The notes under the pieces: model-generated
Seen by the model: the letters and a program-made list of their open reading frames with translations, nothing else
Told to the model about the DNA's origin: nothing
The model's database searches: none
Position numbers and translations under genes: made by a program
In this document: positions 1-8,432 of the stretch, piece by piece
How positions within the stretch are numbered: position 1 is the first letter of the stretch
Layout: the number at the start of each line of letters is the position of its first letter
Assembly: GCF_943193065.1 (NCBI RefSeq)
Contig: NZ_CALPCS010000003.1
Coordinates: 62,001-126,000 of the forward strand
Direction of reading: 5' to 3'
Origin: Veillonella agrestimuris
GTDB lineage: Bacteria; Bacillota; Negativicutes; Veillonellales; Veillonellaceae
Length of the DNA stretch: 64,000 nucleotides

Positions 1-302
1 CAGTTTTTGTCGTATTAGACAATTCCGTATTTTCTTTCGTTCGCGTTGCATTAACGACAAATGGCGTAGATAAACGAAAAGTAAAAACAATTGTAACGAA
101 ATTAAATGAATTAAACCAAACTTATAAAGCATTCAAATACTATTTATTAGATAGTGACAGCAATATCTATTTAGATGCGTCTGTTCCAACTGGCGACGAT
201 AATTTTGATCCTGCTTTATTAGTTAATCTTTTATTACAAGTAGTTCGACCACATTTAGTAGAAGTACACGAAGATGTCTTGGCAGTAGCAGGCCAAAAAT
301 AA
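1..302 (+). CDS. YbjN-like domain protein, 5'-truncated by window edge
   Basis: An open frame (first full codon at 3) runs from the window edge to TAA at 300-302, giving the last 99 residues of a small protein. I recognise it mainly by its resemblance to the complete gene that follows: both share the order FV(V/I)LD-(N/H)S-(V/I)(F/Y)S, then a helix with LN, then YK-(A/N)F-K, then (N/S)-(I/L)YLD, then DPAL or EPAL. This layout resembles the YbjN / type III secretion-chaperone-like fold, known in other bacteria as small cytoplasmic regulators or chaperones. Function is not known here. It ends 9 bp before the next start, so the pair is probably co-transcribed. Family assignment is tentative; the frame itself is convincing. 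Confidence 0.7.
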   Translation, partial: VFVVLDNSVFSFVRVALTTNGVDKRKVKTIVTKLNELNQTYKAFKYYLLDSDSNIYLDASVPTGDDNFDPALLVNLLLQVVRPHLVEVHEDVLAVAGQK

Positions 303-311
303 GAGGTTACT

Positions 312-752
312 ATGAATCCTAAAGCGTTAGCTTTTGATAAATTTTTAAAGGAAGAAGAAATCACCGCTTTTGAGCGTAAAGATTTTGAAGATGAAGACGG
401 TACAGTTGTGTATCGGTCTTATATTAAATCGCCTTTATGGGACATGCCATTGTTCGTCATTTTAGATCATAGCATTTATAGTGTCATTCGATTAGTAGTC
501 GGTCCTGAGAAGGTGACTGAACAAAATTTACAAGCTCTTAATGTTTTGATCAATCGTGAAAATGCGACATATAAGAACTTTAAATTGTATGTAGATGAAC
601 AAGATAATAGTCTCTATTTAGATTGTATCTATATGAGTGCAGATGATGCTTTTGAACCAGCCTTAATGTATGCACTTATGACGTCTATTGTAGATTACAT
701 TCCAGAAGCAGTGAGTTATTTCAAAGTTGCTTTTGACAGTCACATACAATAA
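312..752 (+). CDS. YbjN-like domain protein, tandem paralogue of the upstream gene
   Basis: 146 residues, acidic, no signal peptide or membrane segment, so cytoplasmic. The start ATG has GAGGT about 5 bp upstream (303-307). Residues about 45-140 align without large gaps to the truncated upstream protein, so the two genes are tandem duplicates that have diverged considerably. The mixed alpha/beta pattern with the YLD motif near residue 102 suggests a YbjN-like (DUF1790-type) domain, a fold shared with secretion chaperones. No catalytic residues are evident and I do not assign a function. The gene is followed by a strong intrinsic terminator. Confidence 0.75.
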   Translation: MNPKALAFDKFLKEEEITAFERKDFEDEDGTVVYRSYIKSPLWDMPLFVILDHSIYSVIRLVVGPEKVTEQNLQALNVLINRENATYKNFKLYVDEQDNSLYLDCIYMSADDAFEPALMYALMTSIVDYIPEAVSYFKVAFDSHIQ

Positions 753-800
753 TTGTATAGTGAATAAAATTAAATAGAGTATTCATAAAATAGTTAATGA

Positions 801-845
801 AAAAGAAGGTTTCTATGCGGATCCGCATAGGAACCTTCTTTTTAT
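801..845 (+). terminator. Intrinsic terminator after the YbjN-like pair
   Basis: A nearly perfect 20-bp inverted repeat (one t/g mismatch) centred on GGATCC at 819-824, with arms reading AAAAGAAGG and CCTTCTTTT at the ends, runs into a T-rich stretch. The A-rich 5' arm means it could also terminate on the minus strand. It separates the YbjN pair from the purine operon. Confidence 0.9.
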
Positions 846-863
846 CATAAAAGTTTGAAAGTT

Positions 864-876
864 AAAGTTCGGAATA
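864..876 (+). promoter_or_regulatory. PurBox-like site upstream of the pur promoter
   Basis: AAAGTTCGGAAT matches the reverse complement of the PurBox consensus known from Bacillus and Lactococcus (AWWWCCGAACWWT) at all but the last position. A CGAA core in the opposite direction follows at 880-883. The site lies about 50 bp upstream of the -35 box. The match is seen in the sequence; binding by a PurR protein is inferred, and no purR gene is in the window. Confidence 0.4.
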
Positions 877-922
877 TAACGAATGATAAAAATATTTAAT
901 ATAAAATTATTCGAAAAATTGG

Positions 923-951
923 TTGACGGGTGATACACTCTTTGTTACAAT
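923..951 (+). promoter_or_regulatory. Promoter of the purine operon
   Basis: TTGACG (923-928), 17-bp spacer, TACAAT (946-951). Predicted transcription start is near 958, placing the leader ORF at 978 about 20 nt into the transcript. Confidence 0.75.
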
Positions 952-977
952 TTACGTAATGATTGGAGGCGATTAAT

Positions 978-1079
978 ATGATGAAGACTAATATGCAAGT
1001 AGTAATGAATGTCCATAAATTTAGTGTGCCTTCTTCTGTTAACGCTAGTGGTGCGCAAACTCGGCCTTTTGTGGGCTGA
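978..1079 (+). CDS. Short leader ORF of the purine operon
   Basis: A 33-codon ORF starts with ATG ATG and has GGAGG at 965-969, 8 bp upstream, an ideal ribosome binding site. It ends in TGA at 1077-1079, inside the 3' arm of the terminator hairpin (1058-1087). The product is not hydrophobic and has no obvious domain. Codons 1-10 include four Met, and its last codons form the hairpin itself. A ribosome that reaches the stop would cover the terminator, so translation of this ORF should affect read-through into purE. That mechanism is inference; the ORF, its binding site and its overlap with the terminator are seen directly. Confidence 0.55.
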   Translation: MMKTNMQVVMNVHKFSVPSSVNASGAQTRPFVG

Positions 1080-1087
1080 GTTTTTTT
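1058..1087 (+). terminator. Attenuator-type intrinsic terminator ahead of purE
   Basis: AACTCGGCC (1058-1066), a 7-nt loop and GGCTGAGTT (1074-1082) form a 9-bp stem with one G-U pair, followed by seven T (1081-1087). It lies between the promoter and purE, 15 bp before the purE start, so it must be read through for the operon to be expressed. Such placement is typical of transcription attenuation. Confidence 0.8.
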
Positions 1088-1102
1088 ATTTTAGGAGGAA
1101 CA

Positions 1103-1588
1103 ATGAAAGTTGGTATTATTATGGGCAGTAAGTCCGATATAAGTACGATGCAAGTTGCCGCTGCTATATTAAAAGAATTTGGAATGCCTTATGAAATGGT
1201 CATTGCATCTGCACATCGCACACCAGAAGCGGTAAAATCCTTTGTGGAGCGATTGGAGTCAGAAGGCGCTATTGCTTTTATTGCTGGCGCTGGTGCAGCA
1301 GCTCATCTACCAGGTGTAGTAGCTAGCTTTACTACATTGCCAGTCATTGGCGTACCTCTTAATGCAACAGCTTTAAAAGGAATTGATGCACTCTTGGCAA
1401 TCGTTCAAATGCCGTCAGGCATGCCTGTAGCAACTATGGCTGTGGATGGGGCTAAAAATGCTGCTCTATTTACTGTTCAAATTGGGGCTGCTTTCAATGA
1501 AGACTTGAAAGCACGATATGTAGCGTATCGGAAAGATATGGCCGATAAAGTGATGGCTGATAATGATGTATTACAACAGACTTTGTAG
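1103..1588 (+). CDS. purE: N5-carboxyaminoimidazole ribonucleotide mutase / AIR carboxylase PurE
   Basis: 161 residues, normal length for PurE, cytoplasmic. It carries the GSKSD motif (8-12) and SAHRT (36-40, active-site His38), then the GAGAAAHLPG segment (about 62-71), all part of the CAIR-forming active site of purine synthesis. The start ATG has AGGAGG 6 bp upstream, just after the attenuator T-run. No purK lies in the operon. Class I PurE uses N5-CAIR made by PurK, whereas class II PurE carboxylates AIR directly with CO2. The sequence alone does not let me say which applies, and purK may be elsewhere. Confidence 0.95.
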   Translation: MKVGIIMGSKSDISTMQVAAAILKEFGMPYEMVIASAHRTPEAVKSFVERLESEGAIAFIAGAGAAAHLPGVVASFTTLPVIGVPLNATALKGIDALLAIVQMPSGMPVATMAVDGAKNAALFTVQIGAAFNEDLKARYVAYRKDMADKVMADNDVLQQTL

Positions 1589-1679
1589 GAGTATATTGGA
1601 ATAGCGAAGGATTGCTAAATAATTGAAGTTTGAAATAGCTTGTTAGATACAATTGACGTAGTGTTACAGGAGGGATACC

Positions 1680-2408
1680 ATGGTGGCTATTAATTTAGAT
1701 AAATTAGAGTTATTGTACGAGGGTAAAGCAAAAGAAGTATATAAAACAGGTAGCTCTGCAGCGTATATCGTTCATTACAAAGATGATGCTACAGCTTTTA
1801 ATGGGGAAAAACACGATATTATTTTCGGAAAAGGTGTATTGAATAATAAAATTTCTTCTTTCTTTTTTGAATTGCTTAAAAATGAAGGGGTACCAACACA
1901 CTTCATTCGCCGTGAAGATGATCGAAATCAATTGGTGTTAACATTAGATATTCTTCCTCTAGAAGTTATTGTTCGAAATATTGCAGCTGGTTCAATGGCA
2001 AAACGTTTCGGTATTGAAGAAGGTACCTCACTAAAACATCCCATTTTAGAATTTTGTTATAAAAATGATGCATTAGGCGATCCTTTTGCCAATGAGTCTC
2101 AAATTACAGCTTTTGGGTGGGCTACACAAGAACAACTTGATGGAATTAAAGCAATTGCTATGAAGGTTAACTCCATTCTTACTACATTCTTAGCGACTAA
2201 AAATATAACATTAGTCGATTTTAAACTGGAATTTGGGCTTCATGATGGAGCTCTTCTTTTAGGGGATGAAATCTCTCCTGATACATGTCGTTTCTGGGAT
2301 AGCAAAACAGGTGAAAAACTTGATAAAGATAGATTCCGTCGAGACTTAGGCAATATTGAAGATGCTTATAAAGAAATGTTGTTTCGATTAACTGGTGAGA
2401 AAGCATAA
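1680..2408 (+). CDS. purC: Phosphoribosylaminoimidazole-succinocarboxamide synthase (SAICAR synthetase)
   Basis: 242 residues. It joins CAIR and aspartate using ATP to give SAICAR. The N-terminal [10 protein letters not shown] motif (13-22) is the family ATP-binding signature, [14 protein letters not shown] marks the central strand, and [12 protein letters not shown] near the C-terminus matches the metal and substrate loop. The start ATG follows AGGAGGGATACC. A 91-bp gap separates it from purE, with a possible weak promoter (TTGAAG, 19-bp spacer, TACAAT), but it most likely belongs to the main pur transcript. It ends 14 bp before the purF ATG. Confidence 0.95.
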   Translation: MVAINLDKLELLYEGKAKEVYKTGSSAAYIVHYKDDATAFNGEKHDIIFGKGVLNNKISSFFFELLKNEGVPTHFIRREDDRNQLVLTLDILPLEVIVRNIAAGSMAKRFGIEEGTSLKHPILEFCYKNDALGDPFANESQITAFGWATQEQLDGIKAIAMKVNSILTTFLATKNITLVDFKLEFGLHDGALLLGDEISPDTCRFWDSKTGEKLDKDRFRRDLGNIEDAYKEMLFRLTGEKA

Positions 2409-2422
2409 CCTAGGAGTTATTG

Positions 2423-3841
2423 ATGAATTACGATCCGATTTTTGATAAGTGGCATGAAGAGTGTGGTGTTTTTGGTATATTTGACCGCACCTTAGATGTA
2501 TCAAGATATGTGTACTGGGGGCTTTTTGCGCTTCAACATAGAGGCCAAGAAAGCGCTGGTATTGCTATTACTGATGGGCATGAAGTGGAACTAAAAAAAG
2601 GGATGGGCCTTTTAACAGAAGCCATTAAGGAATTACCTTCTTTAAGCGGTCATATTGGAAATGGTCACGTCCGTTACTCTACGACGGGATCTAATAATCC
2701 ACGCAATATTCAACCTCTTGTGATTCATTATCAAGGAGGTCACATTTCGGTGGCTCACAATGGAAATTTGACCAATGCCTTGGACATTCGTCGTCGCTTA
2801 GAGGATCAAGGCTCTATTTTCCAAACTACCATGGATTCGGAAGTTATCGTAAACCTCATTGCTCGTTCGAAAGAAGCGACAGCAGAAGCTCGTATTGCCG
2901 AAGCAGCGCGTCAAATTGAAGGCGCTTTTTCTCTCGTTATTGCCACCAATGATTCCCTTATCGGTTTGCGCGATCCCAATGGATTTAGACCGCTTTGTTT
3001 GGGGAAAACAGAAAATGGTTATGTATTGTCTAGTGAAAGCTGTGCTTTTGATGCTATTAAGGCGGAATTTATCCGTCATATCGAGCCTGGTGAAATGGTC
3101 GTCATTAACGAGAGCGGTGTGCGCAGCACTATCTATGCAGATTCTGTAAAAATAGATAAGAAATTATGCGTTTTTGAATATATTTACTTTGCTCGTTCTG
3201 ACAGTCATATTGATGGACAATCGGTGTACCAATGTCGGCTCAATATGGGGCGTGAATTATATAAGGAAACTCAATATGATGCAGATCTTGTTATGGCCAT
3301 TCCCGATTCTGGAACGACGGCAGCTCTCGGCTATGCGCGGGCTTCCGGACTTCCTTTTGTGGAAGGGCTCATTAAAAACCGCTATAGTGGGCGGACTTTT
3401 ATCAAGCCGAATCAAGAAGAACGAGAACTAGCGGTACGCATGAAGCTAAATGCCTTGCCAGAGGTGGTGAAAGATAAGCGCATCGTTCTCATCGATGATT
3501 CTATTGTGCGAGGAACGACGAGCGGACTTATTGTAAAGATGTTAAAAGAAGCAGGAGCGAAAGAAATTTATTTGTGCATTAGTTCACCAGCTATTGAATA
3601 TTCTTGTCATTATGGTATCGATACATCGGTGCGTAAAGAATTGATTGCAGCCACCCATACGGTGGAAGAAATTAGAAACTATATACAAGCAGATAAATTG
3701 CATTATTTATCCAAAGACGGATTGTGTCGCGCAGTGTCTGGTATTGATGCGGATGATTTGTGCTTTGCTTGTTTCGATGGGCAATATAGTGTGAATATAC
3801 CGATAGATCAAGAGGAAGGGGTTAAATATGTGCTCGAATAA
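2423..3841 (+). CDS. purF: Amidophosphoribosyltransferase PurF
   Basis: 472 residues from the ATG at 2423 (AGGAG about 6 bp upstream; an in-frame TTG at 2420 is less likely). It catalyses the first committed purine step, PRPP plus glutamine to phosphoribosylamine. A 13-residue propeptide precedes Cys14 (EECGVFGIF), which becomes the N-terminal nucleophile of the class II glutaminase domain. The C-terminal phosphoribosyltransferase domain has VLIDDSIVRGTTS near 354-366. Extra cysteines, including CFAC near the C-terminus, match the Fe-S form of the enzyme known from Bacillus, suiting an anaerobe. The end overlaps purM by 14 bp. Confidence 0.96.
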   Translation: MNYDPIFDKWHEECGVFGIFDRTLDVSRYVYWGLFALQHRGQESAGIAITDGHEVELKKGMGLLTEAIKELPSLSGHIGNGHVRYSTTGSNNPRNIQPLVIHYQGGHISVAHNGNLTNALDIRRRLEDQGSIFQTTMDSEVIVNLIARSKEATAEARIAEAARQIEGAFSLVIATNDSLIGLRDPNGFRPLCLGKTENGYVLSSESCAFDAIKAEFIRHIEPGEMVVINESGVRSTIYADSVKIDKKLCVFEYIYFARSDSHIDGQSVYQCRLNMGRELYKETQYDADLVMAIPDSGTTAALGYARASGLPFVEGLIKNRYSGRTFIKPNQEERELAVRMKLNALPEVVKDKRIVLIDDSIVRGTTSGLIVKMLKEAGAKEIYLCISSPAIEYSCHYGIDTSVRKELIAATHTVEEIRNYIQADKLHYLSKDGLCRAVSGIDADDLCFACFDGQYSVNIPIDQEEGVKYVLE

Positions 3842-4892
3842 TAAAGGATTGACCTACCGTGATGCAGGTGTTGATATCGATGCTGGTAACCGCGCTGTAC
3901 AGTTGATGAAAGATTCTGTAAAAGCTACTTATACGGATGGTGTTGTAGGCGATTTAGGTGGCTTTGGAGGACTCTATTCCTTGGCGGGTCATTCCATGGA
4001 AGAGCCTATGCTCGTATCTGGTACAGATGGGGTAGGCACTAAGTTGCGTCTTGCTATTATGATGGATAAACACGATACTATCGGCCAAGACTGTGTAGCT
4101 ATGAGTGTAAACGACATCCTTGTACAAGGGGCAACACCTTTGTTTTTCCTCGACTATATTGCGGTTGGTAAATTAGATCCTGTACAAGTAGCTCATATCG
4201 TAGGAGGCGTAGCGAAGGCTTGTCAAGAATCCGGTTGTGCTTTGCTAGGCGGTGAAACGGCGGAAATGGCCGGATTTTACGGAGATGGCGATTATGATGT
4301 AGCAGGTTTTGCTGTAGGTATCGTAGATCGGCCTAAACTCATTACTGGCGAATCTATCAAAGCTGGCGATGTCATTTTGGGATTGCCTTCTTCAGGGGTT
4401 CACTCTAATGGATTTTCCTTAGTTCGCAAAATCGTTTTTGACCATAAAGGCTTTACTATTGATTCAGAAATTCCAGAGTTTGGTAAAACATTAGGGGAAG
4501 AATTATTGATTCCAACACGCCTATATCCACAGGCCGTATTGCCACTGGTAAAAGAAAATTACATTAAAGGTATGGTTCATATTACGGGCGGCGGTTTTTA
4601 TGAAAATATTCCTCGTGTATTGCCAACAGGCGTAACTGCTGAAATCGATGTTGATACATGGCCAACGTTGCCAGTATTTACTAAATTACAAGAGTGGGGC
4701 AACGTTGACTGGCCTGAAATGTATCGCACTTTCAATATGGGAATCGGTATGATTCTCATTGTTGACCGTGCTGATGTAGCACCGGTAAAAGAAAATTTAC
4801 AAAACCGTGGTGAAGCGGTTTTTGAGATCGGTCGTATTGTGGACGGTGATGGACCTATTGTATTGACTGGTACTGGTTTTACTAAACTCTGA
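3828..4892 (+). CDS. purM: Phosphoribosylformylglycinamidine cyclo-ligase (AIR synthetase)
   Basis: 354 residues, usual length. It closes the imidazole ring of FGAM with ATP to form AIR. Family features are GVDIDAGN near the N-terminus, SGTDGVGTKL (about 64-73), the QDCVAMSVNDI segment and GGETAEMAGFY. It starts 14 bp inside purF with a GAGGAAGGGGTT binding site, suggesting translational coupling. The gene upstream in the pathway (purL) is not in the window and must lie elsewhere. Confidence 0.96.
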   Translation: MCSNNKGLTYRDAGVDIDAGNRAVQLMKDSVKATYTDGVVGDLGGFGGLYSLAGHSMEEPMLVSGTDGVGTKLRLAIMMDKHDTIGQDCVAMSVNDILVQGATPLFFLDYIAVGKLDPVQVAHIVGGVAKACQESGCALLGGETAEMAGFYGDGDYDVAGFAVGIVDRPKLITGESIKAGDVILGLPSSGVHSNGFSLVRKIVFDHKGFTIDSEIPEFGKTLGEELLIPTRLYPQAVLPLVKENYIKGMVHITGGGFYENIPRVLPTGVTAEIDVDTWPTLPVFTKLQEWGNVDWPEMYRTFNMGIGMILIVDRADVAPVKENLQNRGEAVFEIGRIVDGDGPIVLTGTGFTKL

Positions 4893-4969
4893 AAAGGGAT
4901 TCATATTGGTAAAAATGTAGCATACTAGTTATAAAATGGGGCCGATTCTTTTGTAGTTAGGACGAAAAG

Positions 4970-5590
4970 ATGAGTAAAAAGAAACGATTAGCCTTATTTG
5001 CCAGTGGGAGAGGAACCAATGGAGAGGCTTTGTATAAGGCTATGCAAGAGGGCCGTATTAATGGAGAATTTGCTCTCATTATTACGGATCATGGTGATGC
5101 AGGGATTATTGAACGATCGAAATCATGGGGGATTCCCGTATTCGTTATTGAACGAAGTGATTATGCTTCAAAAGAAGATTTTGAAGGGGCTCAATTACAA
5201 GTATTGGCTCAGTATGATATAGATGGTATCGTGTTGGCGGGTTATATGCGCATTGTGGGGGCTGAACTAATTGCCGCTTATGAGCATAAAATTCTCAACA
5301 TTCATCCAGCTTTACTACCTTCGTTTCCGGGACTACATGGACATCAGCAAGCTCTTGATGCAGGTGTGAAAGTGACTGGTTGTACTGTTCACTTCGTAGA
5401 TGCAGGTATGGATACGGGGCCTATTATTTTGCAATGTACTGTACCTGTTTATGCTGATGATACAGAAGAAACCTTGTCCGAACGGTTACTTCCAGTAGAA
5501 CATCAAACGTACATAGAAGCATTAGCTCTATTTTGTAAGGACGCTCTCGTTATGGATGGGCGCATTGTAAGGAGAAAAGATAATGATTAA
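4970..5590 (+). CDS. purN: Phosphoribosylglycinamide formyltransferase (GART)
   Basis: 206 residues. It transfers a formyl group from 10-formyl-THF to GAR. The N-terminal ASGRGTN motif binds the substrate phosphate, and NIHPALLPSFPGLHG (around residues 108-122) contains the catalytic Asn and His. The Asp of the DTGPII segment completes the active site. A 77-bp gap after purM shows no terminator. The gene overlaps purH by 8 bp. Confidence 0.95.
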   Translation: MSKKKRLALFASGRGTNGEALYKAMQEGRINGEFALIITDHGDAGIIERSKSWGIPVFVIERSDYASKEDFEGAQLQVLAQYDIDGIVLAGYMRIVGAELIAAYEHKILNIHPALLPSFPGLHGHQQALDAGVKVTGCTVHFVDAGMDTGPIILQCTVPVYADDTEETLSERLLPVEHQTYIEALALFCKDALVMDGRIVRRKDND

Positions 5591-7112
5591 AAATGCACTT
5601 CTCAGTGTTTCTGATAAAACTGGTATCGTTGACTTTGCTCGCGGGTTAGTTGCTTTAGGCGTAACGATTTATTCTACAGGAGGCACTTTGAAAGTTCTTA
5701 CTGATGCTGGTGTATCTGCTACGCCGGTAGAATCCCTTACAGGATTTCCTGAAATGATGGACGGCCGTGTTAAGACTTTGCATCCAAAGGTGCACGGTGG
5801 TATTTTAGCTGTTCGGGACAATGCAGATCATCGCACTGCTATGGAGGCTCATAATATGGAACCTATTGACTTAGTCGTAGTCAACCTTTATCCGTTCCGT
5901 GAAACCATTGCAAAACCCAATGTATCGTTAGAAGAGGCTATTGAAAATATCGATATTGGTGGCCCTACAATGGTTCGCTCGGCAGCAAAAAATCATGCTT
6001 ATGTAGGAGTTGTAGTCAATCCTGAACATTATGAAACTATCATAAGCATGATAAAAGATTATGGTGAGCTTACGAAAGAGTATCGTTTTGTCTTAGCAAA
6101 AGAGGCTTTCGCTCATACAGCGGCTTATGATGTGGCTATTGCTAATTATATGAGTAGTGTTATAGGCGAAGGTCCTACGCCACCTGTCTATTTGAGTGCT
6201 TACGAAAAAGTATCCGATTTACGATACGGTGAAAATCCACATCAACAAGCGGCTTTCTATAAAGAATTTGGTCATACTCATGGTATGGGTGCTCTTAAGC
6301 AATTACATGGTAAAGAACTATCTTATAACAATATTGTAGATATGGAAGCAGCTTGGAATATGGTATGGGAATTTGCTGATCCTGCAGCGTGTATTATAAA
6401 ACATACAAATCCGTGCGGTGCAGCAGTGGCTGAAAGTTTGCGAGACGCTTATGTTAATGCTTACGAAGCAGATTCCATATCCGCCTTTGGTGGAATCGTG
6501 GCGCTAAATCGAGAAGTAGATGTAGCTACAGCGGAAGAAATGGCAAAGATTTTCTTAGAAGTCATTATGGCGCCAGCTTTCACAGATGAAGCGTTAACAA
6601 TTTTAAAAGAAAAGAAACAGATTCGCCTCATTGAATTGTCTAAACCAGAGTTAGGACAAGTGACAGTAAAAAAGGTATCTGGCGGTTTATTAGTACAAAC
6701 GGAAGATGATATTGTTGAAAATCGAGCTAATTATAAGGTTGTTACTAAGGTGCAGCCTACTGAAGAGCAGTGGAAAGCTCTTGAATTTGCTTGGAAGCTA
6801 GTGAAACATGTTAAATCGAATGCCATTCTCGTGTCTAATGAAAAACGTACATTAGGTGTTGGGGCTGGTCAAATGAACCGCGTTGGCTCTGCTAAAATCG
6901 CCCTTGAGCAAGCTGGTGAATTAGCAGACGGAGCTGTGCTGGCGTCAGACGCATTTTTCCCATTCGGTGATACTGTAACTACTGCAGCAGAACATGGCAT
7001 TAAGGCTATTATTCAACCTGGCGGATCAATTCGCGATGAAGAATCAATTAAGGTTGCCGATGAGCATGGTATTGCTATGGTATTCACTGATATGCGCCAT
7101 TTCCGTCATTAA
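5583..7112 (+). CDS. purH: Bifunctional AICAR formyltransferase / IMP cyclohydrolase
   Basis: 509 residues, the standard two-domain enzyme that completes IMP synthesis. The N-terminal MGS-like cyclohydrolase domain (about 1-145) has STGGT and DGRVKTLHPKVHGG. The C-terminal transformylase domain holds the KHTNPCGAA motif (about 271-279). The start ATG lies 8 bp inside purN, preceded by AAGGAGAAAAGATA, a good binding site that suggests coupled translation. Confidence 0.96.
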   Translation: MIKNALLSVSDKTGIVDFARGLVALGVTIYSTGGTLKVLTDAGVSATPVESLTGFPEMMDGRVKTLHPKVHGGILAVRDNADHRTAMEAHNMEPIDLVVVNLYPFRETIAKPNVSLEEAIENIDIGGPTMVRSAAKNHAYVGVVVNPEHYETIISMIKDYGELTKEYRFVLAKEAFAHTAAYDVAIANYMSSVIGEGPTPPVYLSAYEKVSDLRYGENPHQQAAFYKEFGHTHGMGALKQLHGKELSYNNIVDMEAAWNMVWEFADPAACIIKHTNPCGAAVAESLRDAYVNAYEADSISAFGGIVALNREVDVATAEEMAKIFLEVIMAPAFTDEALTILKEKKQIRLIELSKPELGQVTVKKVSGGLLVQTEDDIVENRANYKVVTKVQPTEEQWKALEFAWKLVKHVKSNAILVSNEKRTLGVGAGQMNRVGSAKIALEQAGELADGAVLASDAFFPFGDTVTTAAEHGIKAIIQPGGSIRDEESIKVADEHGIAMVFTDMRHFRH

Positions 7113-7158
7113 GATATGACTGTTACTCTATGATTATATATTCGTAAAGGAGTTCCTT

Positions 7159-8421
7159 ATGAAAGTATGTGTAATCGGTAACGGTGGGCGTGAACACACT
7201 ATCGCCTGGCGTTTATCTATTTCTCCGTCGGTAGAAGCTGTATATGCTGTACCTGGCAGCGATGCTATGAGAGATGTAGCAGAGTCTATTGCGCAGGATT
7301 GGACAAATACAGAGATGCTCATTGCTACTTTGAAGCAGCATGAAGTGGATTTAGTTGTCATTGGTCCTGAGGCGCCATTGGTGGCTGGTTTAGCAGATGA
7401 ATTGGGAAAAGCTAACATCCCTGTATTCGGTCCGTCCAAAAGAGCCGCTCAATTAGAAGGGTCCAAAGTGTTTGCCAAAGATTTAATGAAGAAATACGAC
7501 ATTCCTACGGCTGCTTATGGCGTCTTCTCCGATGCGGCAGAGGCGAAGGCGTTTATTGATCGTACAGGTGCTCCTATTGTAGTCAAAGCTGATGGATTAG
7601 CAGCTGGCAAAGGTGTTGTTGTAACAATGACAGTAGAAGAAGCGCATTGTGCTGTAGATGATATGCTTAGCGGTAATCGTTTTGGTGATGCTGGTAGTAC
7701 AGTAGTTATTGAAGAATTTATGGTCGGCGAAGAAGCAAGTTTGCTAGCCTTTGTAGATGGCACGACCATAGTACCTATGATTGCATCGCAAGATCATAAA
7801 CGCATTTTTGATGGTGATAAAGGTCCGAATACAGGAGGTATGGGGACTTATGCACCAGCCCCGGTATTGACTGATGAATTGCGAGCTGTGGCAATGCGTA
7901 CCATATTAGAACCTATGGTGAAAGCCCTGGCCGAAGAAGGAATGCCTTATGTAGGATGTTTGTATGCAGGCCTTATGATTACTGACGAAGGGCCAAAAGT
8001 AGTAGAGTTTAATGCTCGCTTTGGAGATCCAGAAACACAAGTGGTACTGCCTCTTTTAGAAGGTGATTTAGGTGAAATTATGATGGCTTGTGCTATTGGT
8101 TCCTTATCAGCAGATCAAGTAAAGTGGAAAGACGGTAGTGCAGCTTGTGTCATCCTTGCATCTAAAGGGTACCCAGAAATGTCGTCAAAAGGTGATATCA
8201 TCGGTGGAGATTTGAGTAATGATGAGCATACTTTCGTATTCCACTCTGGAACGCGTCTTGAAGGAGATCATTTTGTAACAAATGGTGGCCGCGTTCTTGG
8301 GGTAGTTGGAGTAGGTGAAGATTTGAAAAAAGCTCTTGAAATAGCTTATAATCGTGTACATAGAATTACATTTGATGGTATGCAATATCGCAAGGATATT
8401 GGTGCTAAGGCTTTTAAGTAA
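7159..8421 (+). CDS. purD: Phosphoribosylamine-glycine ligase (GAR synthetase)
   Basis: 420 residues, ATP-grasp enzyme that joins glycine to phosphoribosylamine. It starts with GNGGREH (7-13), the N-domain phosphate loop. The ATP-grasp core includes VKADGLAAGKGV, the GPNTGGMGTYAP loop and EFNARFGDPE near the metal site. A typical AAAGGAG binding site precedes the ATG. No terminator follows; the next gene starts 11 bp on, so it is part of the same transcript. Confidence 0.96.
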   Translation: MKVCVIGNGGREHTIAWRLSISPSVEAVYAVPGSDAMRDVAESIAQDWTNTEMLIATLKQHEVDLVVIGPEAPLVAGLADELGKANIPVFGPSKRAAQLEGSKVFAKDLMKKYDIPTAAYGVFSDAAEAKAFIDRTGAPIVVKADGLAAGKGVVVTMTVEEAHCAVDDMLSGNRFGDAGSTVVIEEFMVGEEASLLAFVDGTTIVPMIASQDHKRIFDGDKGPNTGGMGTYAPAPVLTDELRAVAMRTILEPMVKALAEEGMPYVGCLYAGLMITDEGPKVVEFNARFGDPETQVVLPLLEGDLGEIMMACAIGSLSADQVKWKDGSAACVILASKGYPEMSSKGDIIGGDLSNDEHTFVFHSGTRLEGDHFVTNGGRVLGVVGVGEDLKKALEIAYNRVHRITFDGMQYRKDIGAKAFK

Positions 8422-8432
8422 CAGGGGTTTCT

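Noticed and set aside
2859..3149. A 96-codon plus-strand frame inside purF
   Set aside because: Out of frame with a gene whose motifs are all intact; no start signal.
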